From positions 62,001-126,000 of the forward strand of contig NZ_JAZHFT010000003.1 in the NCBI RefSeq assembly GCF_036541425.1: 64,000 nt of DNA, written 5' to 3'. Of the stretch, positions 37,780 to 46,854 are shown in pieces. The position numbers were made by a program, and so were the translations under genes. Numbering within the stretch: position 1 is the first letter of the stretch; each line of letters opens with the position of its first letter. Origin of the DNA: Consotaella aegiceratis (GTDB taxonomy: Bacteria > Pseudomonadota > Alphaproteobacteria > Rhizobiales > Rhizobiaceae). The notes below the pieces were generated by a model. It had not been told where the DNA came from, searched no databases, and was given only the letters and a program-made list of their open reading frames with translations.

Positions 37780-37937
37780 CGCGTCCGTCCTTGTCACGGG
37801 AGGCCGGTACGAGCCGGCCGTTCGGGCGAAAGTCTAGAAGGCGAAGCTTAATATCGTGCCAAGGCAATGACGCGCATTCGAGAATAGAATGCTCTCGCCA
37901 TGCACCGTTCATGTTCTGAATCGGCGGGCAACGGAGG

Positions 37938-38567
37938 TTACTTGGTGCCGTACATGCGGTCGCCGGCGTCGCCCAGGCCGGGGACGATGTAGCCCTTTTC
38001 GTTGAGATGGCTGTCGATGGCCGCGGTGTACATGGGCACGTCGGGATGGTGCTCGGCGAAGTTCTTGATGCCTTCCGGCGCCGCCAGCAGGCAGAGGAAG
38101 CGGATGTTCTGGGCCCCGCGGGCCTTCAATTGCTGAACGGCGGCGATCGCCGAGTTGCCGGTCGCCAGCATCGGGTCGACCACGATGACGAGGCGGGCGT
38201 CCATGTCCTCGGGGGCCTTGAAATAGTATTCGACCGGCTGCAGGGTCTCGTGGTCGCGGTAGACGCCGATATGGGCAACGCGGGCGGCCGGCACGAGGTC
38301 GAGCATGCCTTCGAGCAGGCCGTTGCCGGCCCTCAGGATCGAGGCGAAGACCAGCTTCTTGCCTTCCAGGACCGGCGCGTCCATGCGGGTGAGCGGCGTT
38401 TCGATCGGTCGCGTGGTCAGCTCCAGCCCGCGCGTCACCTCGTAGCAGAGCAGCGTGGAGATCTCGCGCAGCAGACGGCGGAAGCTCGCCGTCGACGTCT
38501 CCTTGTCGCGCATGATGGTCAGCTTGTGCTGGACGAGCGGATGGTCGATGACGGTGATGCCGTCCAT
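37938..38567 (-). CDS. upp: Uracil phosphoribosyltransferase
   Basis: A 209-residue enzyme making UMP from uracil and PRPP. The PRPP-binding motif is VIVVDPMLATGNSAIAA and the uracil-binding region is GYIVPGLGDAGDRMYGT at the C-terminus. The length matches E. coli Upp. Encoded 135 bp downstream of add, at the end of the salvage set on the - strand. Confidence 0.95.
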   Translation of the reverse strand: MDGITVIDHPLVQHKLTIMRDKETSTASFRRLLREISTLLCYEVTRGLELTTRPIETPLTRMDAPVLEGKKLVFASILRAGNGLLEGMLDLVPAARVAHIGVYRDHETLQPVEYYFKAPEDMDARLVIVVDPMLATGNSAIAAVQQLKARGAQNIRFLCLLAAPEGIKNFAEHHPDVPMYTAAIDSHLNEKGYIVPGLGDAGDRMYGTK

Positions 38568-38702
38568 GATGCGCGAGCCTCCTTCAGGTCATGCCGGGCG
38601 AGCCGTCGCGGCGCCGTTCGGCCCGGTCATGCAGTTCGTGGGTTGGGAGCGTCGGAAGGAGCGCAGCTCATCGCCCGTCGCCCGAAATCATTGGCGCGCA
38701 CT

Positions 38703-39755
38703 CTAGGGTGCGGCGGCCGGCGCGCCAAGGGAAATGGCATCGAGAATCAGACGATCCTTGAGCCGTCCACGGGTTTCCTCGTCGACAAAGGCCGCCTCGA
38801 TCGCGGTCCGCGTGAGGTCCATCAGCTCCGGCGCCGTCAGCCCGGCGGCGCGCGCCAGCTCGTATTCGCCGGCGAGCGTCGTGGAAAAGAACGGCGGGTC
38901 ATCGGCGTTGACCGTGACGGCGACCCCGGCCTGGCGAATGGCCCGCAAGGGATGGGCTGCAAGGCTTTCGTAGATGCCCAGCGCCAGATTGGAGCCGGGG
39001 CAGACTTCGAGCACGATGCCCTCGTCGGCCAGACGGCGGACGAGGTCGGGATCCTCGATGGCGCGCACGCCATGGCCGATGCGGCTCGGTCGGAAGGCGT
39101 CGAGAGCGTCGCGCACGCTGTCGGCGCCGGCAAGCTCGCCGGCATGGGCGGTGAGCCCCAGGCCGGCATTGCGCGCGATGTCGAAGGCGCGGGCGAAATC
39201 CGCCGGGCGCCCCACGCGCTCCTCGCCGGCCAGCCCGAAGCCGGTGATCAGGGGATGGGCGAGCGTCGCCGTCCATTCGGCCGCCGCCTCGACCGCCTCG
39301 GCTCCGAGATGGCGCACGCCGATGACGATCATCCGCGCGACGATGCCGGTCGCCGCCTCCGCCTGCCGGATGCCGTCCGCCAGCCCCTCGACATAGGCGA
39401 GCGGATCGAGGCCGGCCGAACGGGCATGGTCGGGCGAGATGAAGAACTCGGCGTAGAGCGTTTCGTCGGCGGCGAGCCGGGTCAGGTGGTCGGAGGCGAG
39501 CAGCGCGTAGTCCTCCGCGCTGCGGAAGACGCTGGAGGCCAGATCGTAGGCGGCCAGAAAGCTGGTGAAGTCGTACCAGACGTAAGTGTCGCCGTTGATG
39601 ATGCCCGAAACGTCGACGCCGTAGCGCGCCGCCTGGGCGACGACGAGGTCAGGCGGTGCCGCGCCCTCGATATGGCAGTGCAGTTCGGCCTTGGGCATGG
39701 GGCGCCGAATGCCGGCGCCGGATGCGGCGAGAACGGAGCGCCCGAGCCCGATCAC
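38703..39755 (-). CDS. add: Adenosine deaminase
   Basis: A 350-residue TIM-barrel zinc enzyme converting (deoxy)adenosine to inosine. Zn ligands are the two His of KAELHCHIEG, His in LTAHAGEL, and Asp in VTVNADDPPFF; the catalytic Glu lies in HAGE and the base His in RIGHGVRA. A GTG start at 39755 overlaps the deoB stop (GTGA), so translation is coupled. This start adds about 19 residues before the family core, and the ATG of MPKAELHCH is an alternative. Confidence 0.9.
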   Translation of the reverse strand: MIGLGRSVLAASGAGIRRPMPKAELHCHIEGAAPPDLVVAQAARYGVDVSGIINGDTYVWYDFTSFLAAYDLASSVFRSAEDYALLASDHLTRLAADETLYAEFFISPDHARSAGLDPLAYVEGLADGIRQAEAATGIVARMIVIGVRHLGAEAVEAAAEWTATLAHPLITGFGLAGEERVGRPADFARAFDIARNAGLGLTAHAGELAGADSVRDALDAFRPSRIGHGVRAIEDPDLVRRLADEGIVLEVCPGSNLALGIYESLAAHPLRAIRQAGVAVTVNADDPPFFSTTLAGEYELARAAGLTAPELMDLTRTAIEAAFVDEETRGRLKDRLILDAISLGAPAAAP

Positions 39756-40936
39756 AGGAAGCTTTTTCCGTGCGGGCCAGGAGCGAGGCCGAGATGCGCT
39801 GCCACCGATTCACCGATGTCGGCGAAGGTCTGGCGCCGGCCGATCGACCGGCTTTCGATGCCGGGTCCGAAGGCCAGCACCGGCACGGCCTCGCGGGTGT
39901 GGTCGGTGCCTCTCCAGGTGGGATCGCAGCCGTGGTCGGCGGTGATGATTGCAAGATCGCCCGGCTTGAGGCGCGCCGTCAGCTCCGGCAGGCGACGGTC
40001 GAAGGCCTCGAGCGCTTCGGCATAGCCGGCGACGTCGCGGCGATGCCCGTAGACCATGTCGAAATCGACGAAGTTGGCGAAGACCAGGTCGCCGTCGGCG
40101 GCATCGTCGACGGCCGTCATCATGGCATCGAACAGCGCCATGTTGCCGGCGCCCTTGCGCACCTCGCTGACACCTTGATGGGCGAAGATGTCACCGATCT
40201 TGCCGATGGCGATCATCCGGCGCCCGGCCTGGACCGTTCGGTCCAGAATGGTCGGCTCGGGTGGCGGCACCGAATAGTCGCGACGGTTGGCCGTGCGCTG
40301 GAAACTGGCCTTGTCATTGCCTACGAAGGGACGGGCGATCACTCGGCCGATGTTCAAAGGGTCGACGTGGACACGGCCCGCCTCGCACAGCGCATAGAGC
40401 CGCTCGAGCCCGAAATGCTGTTCATGGGCGGCGATCTGCAACACGGAGTCGGCAGAGGTGTAGAAGATCGGTTTGCCGGTCGCGATGCTCTCCTCGCCGA
40501 GTTCCTCGATGATCTGGGTGCCGGAGGCATGTTTCTGGCCGAGGACGCCGGCGATGCCTGTATCGTCGACGATCTCCTGGATCAGCTCCGGCGGAAAGCA
40601 GGGAACGGTTTGCGGAAAATAACCCCAGTCGAACGCGACCGGCACGCCGGCGATCTCCCAGTGGCCGGAGGGCGTGTCCTTGCCGTTGGAGACCTCCTCG
40701 GCCGAACCCCACAGGCCTTCGGGGTCGGGGCCGGCCTGATCGTAGCCTGCGGCGTGGAACAATCCGAGGCGGCGCATGTTCGGCACGTCGAGGTCGCGTG
40801 ACGGGCCGTGGCGGCCGGCCAGCAGCGCCTGGCGGATGTGGCCGAGCGTATCCGCCCCCTCGTCGCCGAAACGCGCGGCGTCAGGGGCATCGCCGATGCC
40901 GAATGAATCGAGCACCATCAGAAAAGCGCGGCCCAT
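39752..40936 (-). CDS. deoB: Phosphopentomutase
   Basis: A 394-residue alkaline-phosphatase-superfamily mutase that interconverts (deoxy)ribose-1- and -5-phosphate. Motifs: the N-terminal metal site VLDSFGIGDAPDA, GKDTPSGHWE with the phosphorylated Thr, and IITADHGCDPTWRGTDHTRE at the C-terminus. It links the nucleoside phosphorylases on the opposite strand to the pentose phosphate pathway. First gene of deoB-add-upp. Confidence 0.95.
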   Translation of the reverse strand: MGRAFLMVLDSFGIGDAPDAARFGDEGADTLGHIRQALLAGRHGPSRDLDVPNMRRLGLFHAAGYDQAGPDPEGLWGSAEEVSNGKDTPSGHWEIAGVPVAFDWGYFPQTVPCFPPELIQEIVDDTGIAGVLGQKHASGTQIIEELGEESIATGKPIFYTSADSVLQIAAHEQHFGLERLYALCEAGRVHVDPLNIGRVIARPFVGNDKASFQRTANRRDYSVPPPEPTILDRTVQAGRRMIAIGKIGDIFAHQGVSEVRKGAGNMALFDAMMTAVDDAADGDLVFANFVDFDMVYGHRRDVAGYAEALEAFDRRLPELTARLKPGDLAIITADHGCDPTWRGTDHTREAVPVLAFGPGIESRSIGRRQTFADIGESVAAHLGLAPGPHGKSFL

Positions 40937-41031
40937 CCGGTCTCCTTGCTATGTCTTACGCACTCTCGCTCACCCAACCATGTGGCTGCGTTGGAGCGAA
41001 AACGACATTAGCAAGCTTTTGGTTCTGCGGA

Positions 41032-41053
41032 GTGGGTGAAAGCGGAAACCCAC
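41032..41053 (-). promoter_or_regulatory. Hairpin after the TadE-like genes
   Basis: GTGGGT and ACCCAC arms (41032-41037, 41048-41053) with a 10-nt loop, 17 bp past the stop of the TadE-like gene on the - strand. It could mark the transcript end, but no T-run follows. Confidence 0.3.
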
Positions 41054-41070
41054 CGTAAATGTCGGGCGGT

Positions 41071-41718
41071 CTAGCTGGCGTCGGTGCAGCTCTGCGGCGG
41101 CGCGCAATCTGTGCAGCTGACACTGGTGCCGATTCTCGGGTGGAGATAGGAGGTTTCGCCCATGTCGAAGGGCGTCTGAAGGCCATAGCCGCCGAGCGGC
41201 GTATAGCCGTAACGGGTCTCGGCGACCATCAGATAGCTGTCCGTGGATGTCGCGAACTGTGAGGGAAGCGTGATGGTGTCGCCCTGATGGTCCTTCGTCA
41301 TGCCGCGCGAGCAGGACCAGACGGCGGATGCCTTGCCGGTTGCGTCGATATAGACCGAGGTGACCTTGATGCGGAGCTCATCGGTGTCATAGGGCTGCAT
41401 CACGGCGCTCGAGATATTGAAAATGCCTTCGACCTGATCCGGCGTCAGCGATGTGGTCTGGGCAATCAGGTCGTTGACGGTGTTCGCGGTGTGCTGGACC
41501 TTTCGGTTGATCGTCACGGCGACGGCGGCCTCGGAGCCACCCATGTAGAGGATCAAAAGGAGCGGGGCGACCAGGGCGAACTCCACCGCCCCCACGGCCG
41601 CGATGTCGGCGGCAAACCGCCGGTCCACCAGGGCGACGCGCAGGCGCTCGACGAGCGCGCGCCGCGCTGCCATCGCCCTTTCGGCACTGCTCCCGATTAA
41701 GCCAAGCACGTCCGTCAA
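41071..41718 (-). CDS. TadE/TadG-like pilus assembly protein
   Basis: A 215-residue protein with a TadE-type signal: charged N-terminus, then AVGAVEFALVAPLLLILYMG at about residues 41-60, followed by a periplasmic domain with Cys residues near the C-terminus (VSCTDCAPPQSC). Pseudopilin-like TadE/F/G proteins are processed by the prepilin peptidase and help build Flp pili. Its start overlaps the previous gene stop (ATGA). It belongs to the Tad locus transcribed away from cpaA. Confidence 0.8.
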   Translation of the reverse strand: MTDVLGLIGSSAERAMAARRALVERLRVALVDRRFAADIAAVGAVEFALVAPLLLILYMGGSEAAVAVTINRKVQHTANTVNDLIAQTTSLTPDQVEGIFNISSAVMQPYDTDELRIKVTSVYIDATGKASAVWSCSRGMTKDHQGDTITLPSQFATSTDSYLMVAETRYGYTPLGGYGLQTPFDMGETSYLHPRIGTSVSCTDCAPPQSCTDAS

Positions 41719-42290
41719 TCTCCGTAGGGCTCGGTCTTGAAGGCCGCCATGCTTGCGATCAGAAACGATCCGTCCGACATGTTCGACAGGTATTTATGCA
41801 TCACGTCGGTATAGAGCGGCCATTTGTAATAGGCCCGCAGGGCCATGATGGTTTCGGAGGAACCGGGGGCATAGCCCAGGCCGCTCGAATCGAGATCGCC
41901 CTCGGTCACCGGCGCCGTCGCGGGAATATCGGCATAGTCGGCGTAGCTCCTGAGATCGATGACGAGGTTGTCGCAATCCATCAGGAAGTCGATATCGTCG
42001 CAGATCCGATCCTGGAAATCCTCGGCGGACATGTCGTCCTGTATCTCGCCGGTGCGGACCTGCCGGCCGACGCGGTCGACGGCGTGATCGAGGGTCAGTT
42101 CCGCCAGAAAGACGATGGAGGTTTCCAGCAGCGCAAAGACGATCGCGAAGAACGGCGCCGCCAGCAACGCGAACTCCACCGCCGTCGTGCCTTGCCGATC
42201 CCGGGCAAAGCGCGTCCTAATCCCGCGTGTCACCCAGGCGAGTGCCGCGCGAAACAGGCGCGTGCGTGCGCTCGCCGCCCCGCTGCCCAT
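41715..42290 (-). CDS. TadE-family pilus assembly protein
   Basis: A 191-residue protein with DRQGTTAVEFALLAAPFFAI at about residues 31-50, the TadE-like N-terminal motif (Glu after the small residues), then a periplasmic domain. A minor pseudopilin of the Flp pilus. The start at 42290 is chosen because AAGGGCGG precedes it; a GTG at 42305 is in frame. Translationally coupled to the next TadE-like gene. Confidence 0.83.
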   Translation of the reverse strand: MGSGAASARTRLFRAALAWVTRGIRTRFARDRQGTTAVEFALLAAPFFAIVFALLETSIVFLAELTLDHAVDRVGRQVRTGEIQDDMSAEDFQDRICDDIDFLMDCDNLVIDLRSYADYADIPATAPVTEGDLDSSGLGYAPGSSETIMALRAYYKWPLYTDVMHKYLSNMSDGSFLIASMAAFKTEPYGD

Positions 42291-42312
42291 CAGCCGCCCT
42301 TTCACGTCGTAA

Positions 42313-42359
42313 CTTCAGCCGACAGGCTAGCTGAAGATGCGTTACCAAGAGGTAACGCA
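42313..42359 (-). promoter_or_regulatory. Two adjacent intergenic hairpins
   Basis: CTTCAGC/GCTGAAG (42313-42319, 42330-42336) and the perfect 9-bp TGCGTTACC-AAGA-GGTAACGCA (42338-42359) lie back to back between the CpaC-N-like gene and the TadE-like pair. No T-run. Likely an mRNA processing or stability element separating the genes. Confidence 0.5.
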
Positions 42360-42383
42360 AGGGCAATCGAATTTTCGGGCGAC

Positions 42384-42863
42384 TTATTGTGCGGAACCCA
42401 GAGCCATTTGCTGGCGCGTCTGGAACTGGCCGGACGCTTTCGTGAAGGCCGTCTCGTCGTCGCCGATCGTCACGGTCGGCTCGCATTCCGGCGCGCAGGC
42501 GTAAGTGATGCGCGAGGCCTGCCGATAGACGCGGACGGTCTTGTCCTCGAAACTGCGCACCACCACGGACTCGTCCATGATCGGCGTTCCGCCGTCGTCG
42601 AGGATGATGAGATTGGTGATGCCGTAGGACCGGCCGGTCAGAACCAGCGTCTCGGAATCGTGGACCGTGACGTCGACGATCGCCGGGTTGCCGATGATGA
42701 CGGTGGCCGCGGGACGCTCGATCTTGAGCACGCGTGCATGATCGACGGTGACCTGAAGCATGTCGTCGGACGCGGCGGCCGCCGCTCCAATGCCAGCCGT
42801 GATCGCCAGAACGAGAGCGGCGAAGACGGTCAGGGCAGGGCGGGAGTGGCGGGTTGCGGTCAT
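42384..42863 (-). CDS. Pilus assembly protein N-terminal-domain protein (secretin N0-like)
   Basis: A 159-residue secreted protein: signal peptide about residues 1-31, then a domain similar to the N-terminus of CpaC/RcpA (VDHARVLKIERPAATVIIGN, IVDVTVHDSETLVLTGRSYG and TNLIILDDGG). It lacks the secretin channel domain. The C-terminal part has CAPEC. Such stand-alone copies flank Tad loci and probably assist secretin assembly. Start is the ATG at 42863 (MTATRHSRP). Confidence 0.8.
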   Translation of the reverse strand: MTATRHSRPALTVFAALVLAITAGIGAAAAASDDMLQVTVDHARVLKIERPAATVIIGNPAIVDVTVHDSETLVLTGRSYGITNLIILDDGGTPIMDESVVVRSFEDKTVRVYRQASRITYACAPECEPTVTIGDDETAFTKASGQFQTRQQMALGSAQ

Positions 42864-43068
42864 GACTCTACGGAACTCCACTCGGGTGGCTTACCATTAG
42901 CTATCATCCTCTTGGTGAATGAAGCTTTAAGAGCGGCTTTCGATCGGCCGGCCGAGAGATCCCGCGATCGTCGCCGTCTTAACAACCGCACAAGGGTTCG
43001 GGCTTAATCTGCCGCGTCGCCGGACACGACCGCAATCGGTCGCGCCCTCCAGAAGACGAGACGACCGG

Positions 43069-43581
43069 ATGACGATGGCCGTAGTGCTGATTCTCCTGTT
43101 CCCGCTGGCGATGATCGCCTCGGCGGGTACGGATATTCTGTCGATGACGATTCCCAACTGGTTGACCGGGCTGTTGGCTGTCGTCTTCTTTGCAGCGGCG
43201 CTCGCACAAGGCATGGCGCCGATGGCCGTCGGCCTGCATGCGGCCACGGGGCTGATCTGCCTGGCGATCACCTTCGCTTGCTTCATCCTTGGCTGGATGG
43301 GCGGCGGCGATGCCAAGCTCATCGCGGCGACCGCGCTCTGGCTCGGACCGACGCAGGCGCTGGCCGATTACGTCGTCGCGGCCGCGCTGTTCGGCGGTCT
43401 GCTGGCGCTCGGCCTTCTGGGGGCTCGCGCCCTGGTCTCGCCGACGACCGGGGTCGCCTTCCTCGACCGGTTGCTGATTCGGGGGGGCGGTGTTCCCTAT
43501 GGCGTCGCCCTCGGAGCAGCGGGTCTGATGGTCTTTCCGGACAGCCATTGGGGACCGACGGCATTCGGTTTCTTCGCTTAA
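43069..43581 (+). CDS. cpaA: Prepilin peptidase CpaA/TadV
   Basis: A 170-residue A24-family aspartic protease with about five TM helices. The first catalytic Asp lies in SAGTDILSMTIPNW and the second in the GGGDAKLIAATALW motif. It cleaves Flp prepilins and TadE-like pseudopilins. First + strand gene of the locus, divergent from the CpaC-N-like gene. No Flp pilin gene precedes it. Confidence 0.9.
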   Translation: MTMAVVLILLFPLAMIASAGTDILSMTIPNWLTGLLAVVFFAAALAQGMAPMAVGLHAATGLICLAITFACFILGWMGGGDAKLIAATALWLGPTQALADYVVAAALFGGLLALGLLGARALVSPTTGVAFLDRLLIRGGGVPYGVALGAAGLMVFPDSHWGPTAFGFFA

Positions 43582-43614
43582 TATCAGGCGCCGTAGCGCC
43601 TTCGTAGTGGTTCG

Positions 43615-43630
43615 TTAACCATACATTGAC
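43615..43630 (+). promoter_or_regulatory. CtrA-like binding site upstream of cpaB
   Basis: TTAA-CCATACA-TTGAC, one mismatch to the alphaproteobacterial CtrA consensus TTAA-N7-TTAAC. It lies 62 bp before the cpaB start in the cpaA-cpaB gap. In Caulobacter, pilus genes are CtrA-controlled; here this is inferred. Confidence 0.5.
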
Positions 43631-43691
43631 TGTTTCCGCGCGATAACGACTCAGGCCCGCCCGCTTGTTGGGCGTCTCGCAGGAGTCCGAC

Positions 43692-44516
43692 ATGAAGCTT
43701 GCGCGGATAGCAGTGATGGGGATCGCGCTCCTGGCGGCAGGAGGCGCGGCCTTGGTCGCGCTCAACATGTCGGCCCCCGAGCCGAGTGAGCCCGTGATCA
43801 TCACCGCCGAACCGGCGGAGCCGCCGATCAAGCTGACGGAAGTCCTCGTCACCGAGAAGGACATTCCGATGGGCACCGGCGTCGAGGGATCGCTGGGCTG
43901 GCAGAAATGGCCGGAAGACGGGGTCGGGCCGGACTTCATTTTGCGCAGTCAGCGGCCTGATGCGATCAACGAGATGAAAGGATCGGTGGCCCGCCAGTCG
44001 TTCTTCGCTGGCGAGCCGATCCTGGAAGGCAAGCTGATCAAGACCGACCGGGGCTTCATGTCGGCGATCCTCCCTACTGGCAAGCGCGCCGTCGCGGTGC
44101 AGATCTCGGCCGAGACCTCGGCCGGCGGCTTCATCCTGCCGAACGACCATGTCGACGTGATCATGACGCGCCGCAAGGACGGCAGCAGCAACACCGGCGG
44201 CAATCAATACGACACCGAAACGATCATCCAGAACCTGCGAGTGCTGGCCATCGACCAGACGATCGAAGAGCAGAACGGCACCAAGGTGGTGGTCGGATCG
44301 ACCGCGACGCTGGAGGTGACGCCAGAGCAGGCGGAGGCGTTGACCGTCGCCCAGCAGGTGGCGGAGCGCCTCGTGCTTTCGCTGCGCTCGCTGGCCGATT
44401 CGATCCCGGGGACGCCGGGATATGCCGCCTTCTTGCTCGCCCAGGATGCGAACCAGCCGAACCGTATCCGTATCGTCCGCTACGGGCAGTCGACCGACAT
44501 AACGACCAAGAAGTGA
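43692..44516 (+). CDS. cpaB: Flp pilus assembly protein CpaB/RcpC
   Basis: A 274-residue protein with an N-terminal membrane anchor (about residues 5-25), then a SAF domain (EVLVTEKDIPMGTGVEGSLG) and an RcpC domain (RAVAVQISAETSAGGFILPN, DHVDVIMTRR). It acts with the secretin at the outer membrane. AGGAGT precedes the ATG at 43692. Followed by cpaC. Confidence 0.92.
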   Translation: MKLARIAVMGIALLAAGGAALVALNMSAPEPSEPVIITAEPAEPPIKLTEVLVTEKDIPMGTGVEGSLGWQKWPEDGVGPDFILRSQRPDAINEMKGSVARQSFFAGEPILEGKLIKTDRGFMSAILPTGKRAVAVQISAETSAGGFILPNDHVDVIMTRRKDGSSNTGGNQYDTETIIQNLRVLAIDQTIEEQNGTKVVVGSTATLEVTPEQAEALTVAQQVAERLVLSLRSLADSIPGTPGYAAFLLAQDANQPNRIRIVRYGQSTDITTKK

Positions 44517-44530
44517 CGAGCGAACGCACC

Positions 44531-46093
44531 ATGAACAGGGTCTACGCCAAACGTCTTTCCATCACCGCCCTCCGCCGACTGGTGCTGGCCGGCCTGGGTC
44601 TCGCCACGATCCTGACGCCCGTCCTGGAGGCAGGACCGGCAGCGGCGGAAACGTCGATCGTCACCGTGCGCCAGCCGCATCAGACGATTGCGCTCGGCCT
44701 CGACAAGTCGAAGGTCATCGACCTGCCGCGCGACGCCCACGACATCCTGGTCGCCAATCCACAGGTCGCCGATGCCGTCACCCGCACGGCGCGCCGGATC
44801 TACATCTTCGGCAAGCAGGTCGGCCAGACCAACGTCTTCGTCTTCGACAGCGCCGGTCAGGAGATCGCCGTCCTCGATCTGCGCATCGAGCGCGACATCG
44901 CCGGTCTCGAGGCGACCATCCGCAAGTATATCCCCGGCGCCGACGTCCAGGCCGAAATGCTGAACGACAACGTCGTGCTCACGGGCACGGTGGAGACGCC
45001 GCAGCAGGCCGCCAAGGCGGTCCAGCTTGCCCAGATCTACGTCACCGGCGGCGAGGCGACCACCAGCCAGTACATCAAGGCGGCCGGCGGCGACAGCGGA
45101 GACGTGTCGCAGGCCAGTGAAACCCGGCAGACCAGCCAGATCGTCAATCTGCTGAAGATCGAGGGCGAGGACCAGGTCACGCTCAAGGTGACCGTGGCCG
45201 AGGTGCAGCGCTCCGTCGTCAAGCAACTCGGCTTCAACAGCACGGTGTCGAGCGTCATCGACGGCATCGCCTTCGGCACGGTTAGCGACAATCCGTTCGG
45301 CTTGGGCAAGGCCATCTCCAACAGCGGCGCGGCGCTGGCCGGAACCGTCGGCTCGGTCGATATATCCGGCGAGATCAGCGCCATGGAGCAAGCCGGCGTG
45401 ATGCGCACGCTGGCCGAGCCGAGCCTGACGGCGGTTTCCGGCGAGACGGCGCAGTTCAAGGTGGGCGGCGAGTTCACCGTGCCCAGCGGGCGCAGCTTCA
45501 CGGCACCCACCTATGACGACGATGGCAATGTGGAGACCGAAGGCTATGCCACGATCGACACCAAGGAGATCGAATACGGCATCGGCCTCGACTTCACGCC
45601 GGTCGTTCTGGCGCCCGGGCGCATCAGCCTGAAGATCCGCACCTCGGTGTCGGAGCCGACGTTCGAGACCCCCTTCAACGTCAACGGCGACGAGTACGGC
45701 CCGGGCGTCGGATTGATCGGCCTGCGCAAGCGTCTGGCCGATACCACGGTGGAACTGCCCTCGGGCGGCTCGCTGGTGATCGCCGGTCTGGTACGCGACG
45801 AGATGCGGCAGGTGATCTCCGGCTATCCCGGTCTGTCCAAGGTGCCGGTGCTCGGCACCCTGTTCCGCAGCCGCGACTTCCAGCGTTACGAGACCGAACT
45901 CGTGGTCATCGTGACGCCCTATCTGGTGCGGCCTGTCGCCCGCCAGCAGCTTGCCCGGCCGGATGACGGCCTCGCCTTCTCGAGTGATGGTTCGGCGAAC
46001 TTCCTGGGCAAGATCAACCGCATCTACGGTGCCATGCAAACCGACCTTCCTCCCGGCCGGTATCACGGCATCGTCGGCTACATCTACAAATGA
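44531..46093 (+). CDS. cpaC: Flp pilus secretin CpaC/RcpA
   Basis: A 520-residue secretin: signal peptide to about residue 40, N0-like domain with DLPRDAHDILVANPQVADA, a BON-like region (VQAEMLNDNVVLTGTVETPQ), and the secretin channel domain with the VPVLGTLFRSRDFQR signature and LVVIVTPYLV end. It forms the outer-membrane pore for Flp pili. The ATG at 44531 is used; a GTG at 44513 overlapping the cpaB stop is possible. Overlaps an upstream start option for cpaD by 4 bp. Confidence 0.93.
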   Translation: MNRVYAKRLSITALRRLVLAGLGLATILTPVLEAGPAAAETSIVTVRQPHQTIALGLDKSKVIDLPRDAHDILVANPQVADAVTRTARRIYIFGKQVGQTNVFVFDSAGQEIAVLDLRIERDIAGLEATIRKYIPGADVQAEMLNDNVVLTGTVETPQQAAKAVQLAQIYVTGGEATTSQYIKAAGGDSGDVSQASETRQTSQIVNLLKIEGEDQVTLKVTVAEVQRSVVKQLGFNSTVSSVIDGIAFGTVSDNPFGLGKAISNSGAALAGTVGSVDISGEISAMEQAGVMRTLAEPSLTAVSGETAQFKVGGEFTVPSGRSFTAPTYDDDGNVETEGYATIDTKEIEYGIGLDFTPVVLAPGRISLKIRTSVSEPTFETPFNVNGDEYGPGVGLIGLRKRLADTTVELPSGGSLVIAGLVRDEMRQVISGYPGLSKVPVLGTLFRSRDFQRYETELVVIVTPYLVRPVARQQLARPDDGLAFSSDGSANFLGKINRIYGAMQTDLPPGRYHGIVGYIYK

Positions 46094-46113
46094 TCGGCTT
46101 GAGGAGAGGACCT

Positions 46114-46842
46114 GTGTCGACGCACCCTTTCGGCCTCCGTGCCGCCCCCCGAGCCCGCACCCGCCCGCTCGCCGCCGCTTCCCTGACGCTGCTGCTCGGT
46201 GCGGTGGCGCTCGGCGGTTGCGCCAACATGCACCATGTCGAAGTGGGCGCCATTCCCGACGACTATCGCACGCGCCATCCGATCGTCGTGGCCGAGGCCG
46301 AGCAGGCGATGGATATCCCGGTGGTCTCGACCGAGGGACGGTTGACCGAAGCCGACCATGAGCGCGTTCGCGCATTCGCCGAACGGTTCAACCGGTCGGG
46401 CTCCACCACCATCCGGATCCTGCAGCCGAGCGGCTCGAACAACGTGTTCGCGGCCGACATGGTGACCAAAGATATCGTCGGCACGTTGAAGGCCTCGGGC
46501 GTCGGCGCGGGCCGTATCCTGGTGCAGCCCTATCCGGCCGCCGATCTCGGCGGAGCGGCTCCGATCCATCTCGCCTACGTGGCTCTTTCCGCCCAGACCG
46601 CCCCGTGCGGCCGCTGGCCGGAGGACCTGTCGGAGACCTCGGAGAACAAGAACTACTTCAATTTCGGCTGCGCCAGCCAGCAGAACCTCGCAGCGCAAAT
46701 CGCAGATCCGCGCGATCTGCTCGGGCCGCGCGGCATGAGCGAGATCGATGCGGGACGGCGAACCGCGGTGCTCGACAACTACCGCAACGGCGAGCTTACC
46801 AGTTCCGATGCGCCGAGCACCGAAATCGACTACGACTTCTAG
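46114..46842 (+). CDS. cpaD: Flp pilus assembly lipoprotein CpaD
   Basis: About 242 residues with a lipoprotein signal ending in the lipobox LGGC. The CpaD domain follows: DDYRTRHPIVVAEAEQAMDI, RFNRSGSTTIRILQPSGSNN, and ENKNYFNFGCASQQNLAAQI near the end. GTG at 46114 is chosen because GAGGAGAGGA lies 3 bp upstream; an ATG at 46090 overlapping the cpaC stop is also open. Probably helps secretin assembly. Confidence 0.88.
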   Translation: MSTHPFGLRAAPRARTRPLAAASLTLLLGAVALGGCANMHHVEVGAIPDDYRTRHPIVVAEAEQAMDIPVVSTEGRLTEADHERVRAFAERFNRSGSTTIRILQPSGSNNVFAADMVTKDIVGTLKASGVGAGRILVQPYPAADLGGAAPIHLAYVALSAQTAPCGRWPEDLSETSENKNYFNFGCASQQNLAAQIADPRDLLGPRGMSEIDAGRRTAVLDNYRNGELTSSDAPSTEIDYDF

Positions 46843-46854
46843 GCGGAGAAACCG

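Noticed and set aside
37874..37892. GCATTC-N7-GAATGC as the upp terminator
   Set aside because: The stem is short and not followed by a T-run on the - strand; it may be chance.
42864..43068. Flp pilin gene expected in the gap before cpaA
   Set aside because: No short frame with a processing motif and hydrophobic helix is present in this 205-bp gap on either strand.
43586..43601. Stem-loop AGGCGC-CGTA-GCGCCT after cpaA as a terminator
   Set aside because: No T-rich tract follows and the next pilus gene is in the same direction; only a small hairpin.
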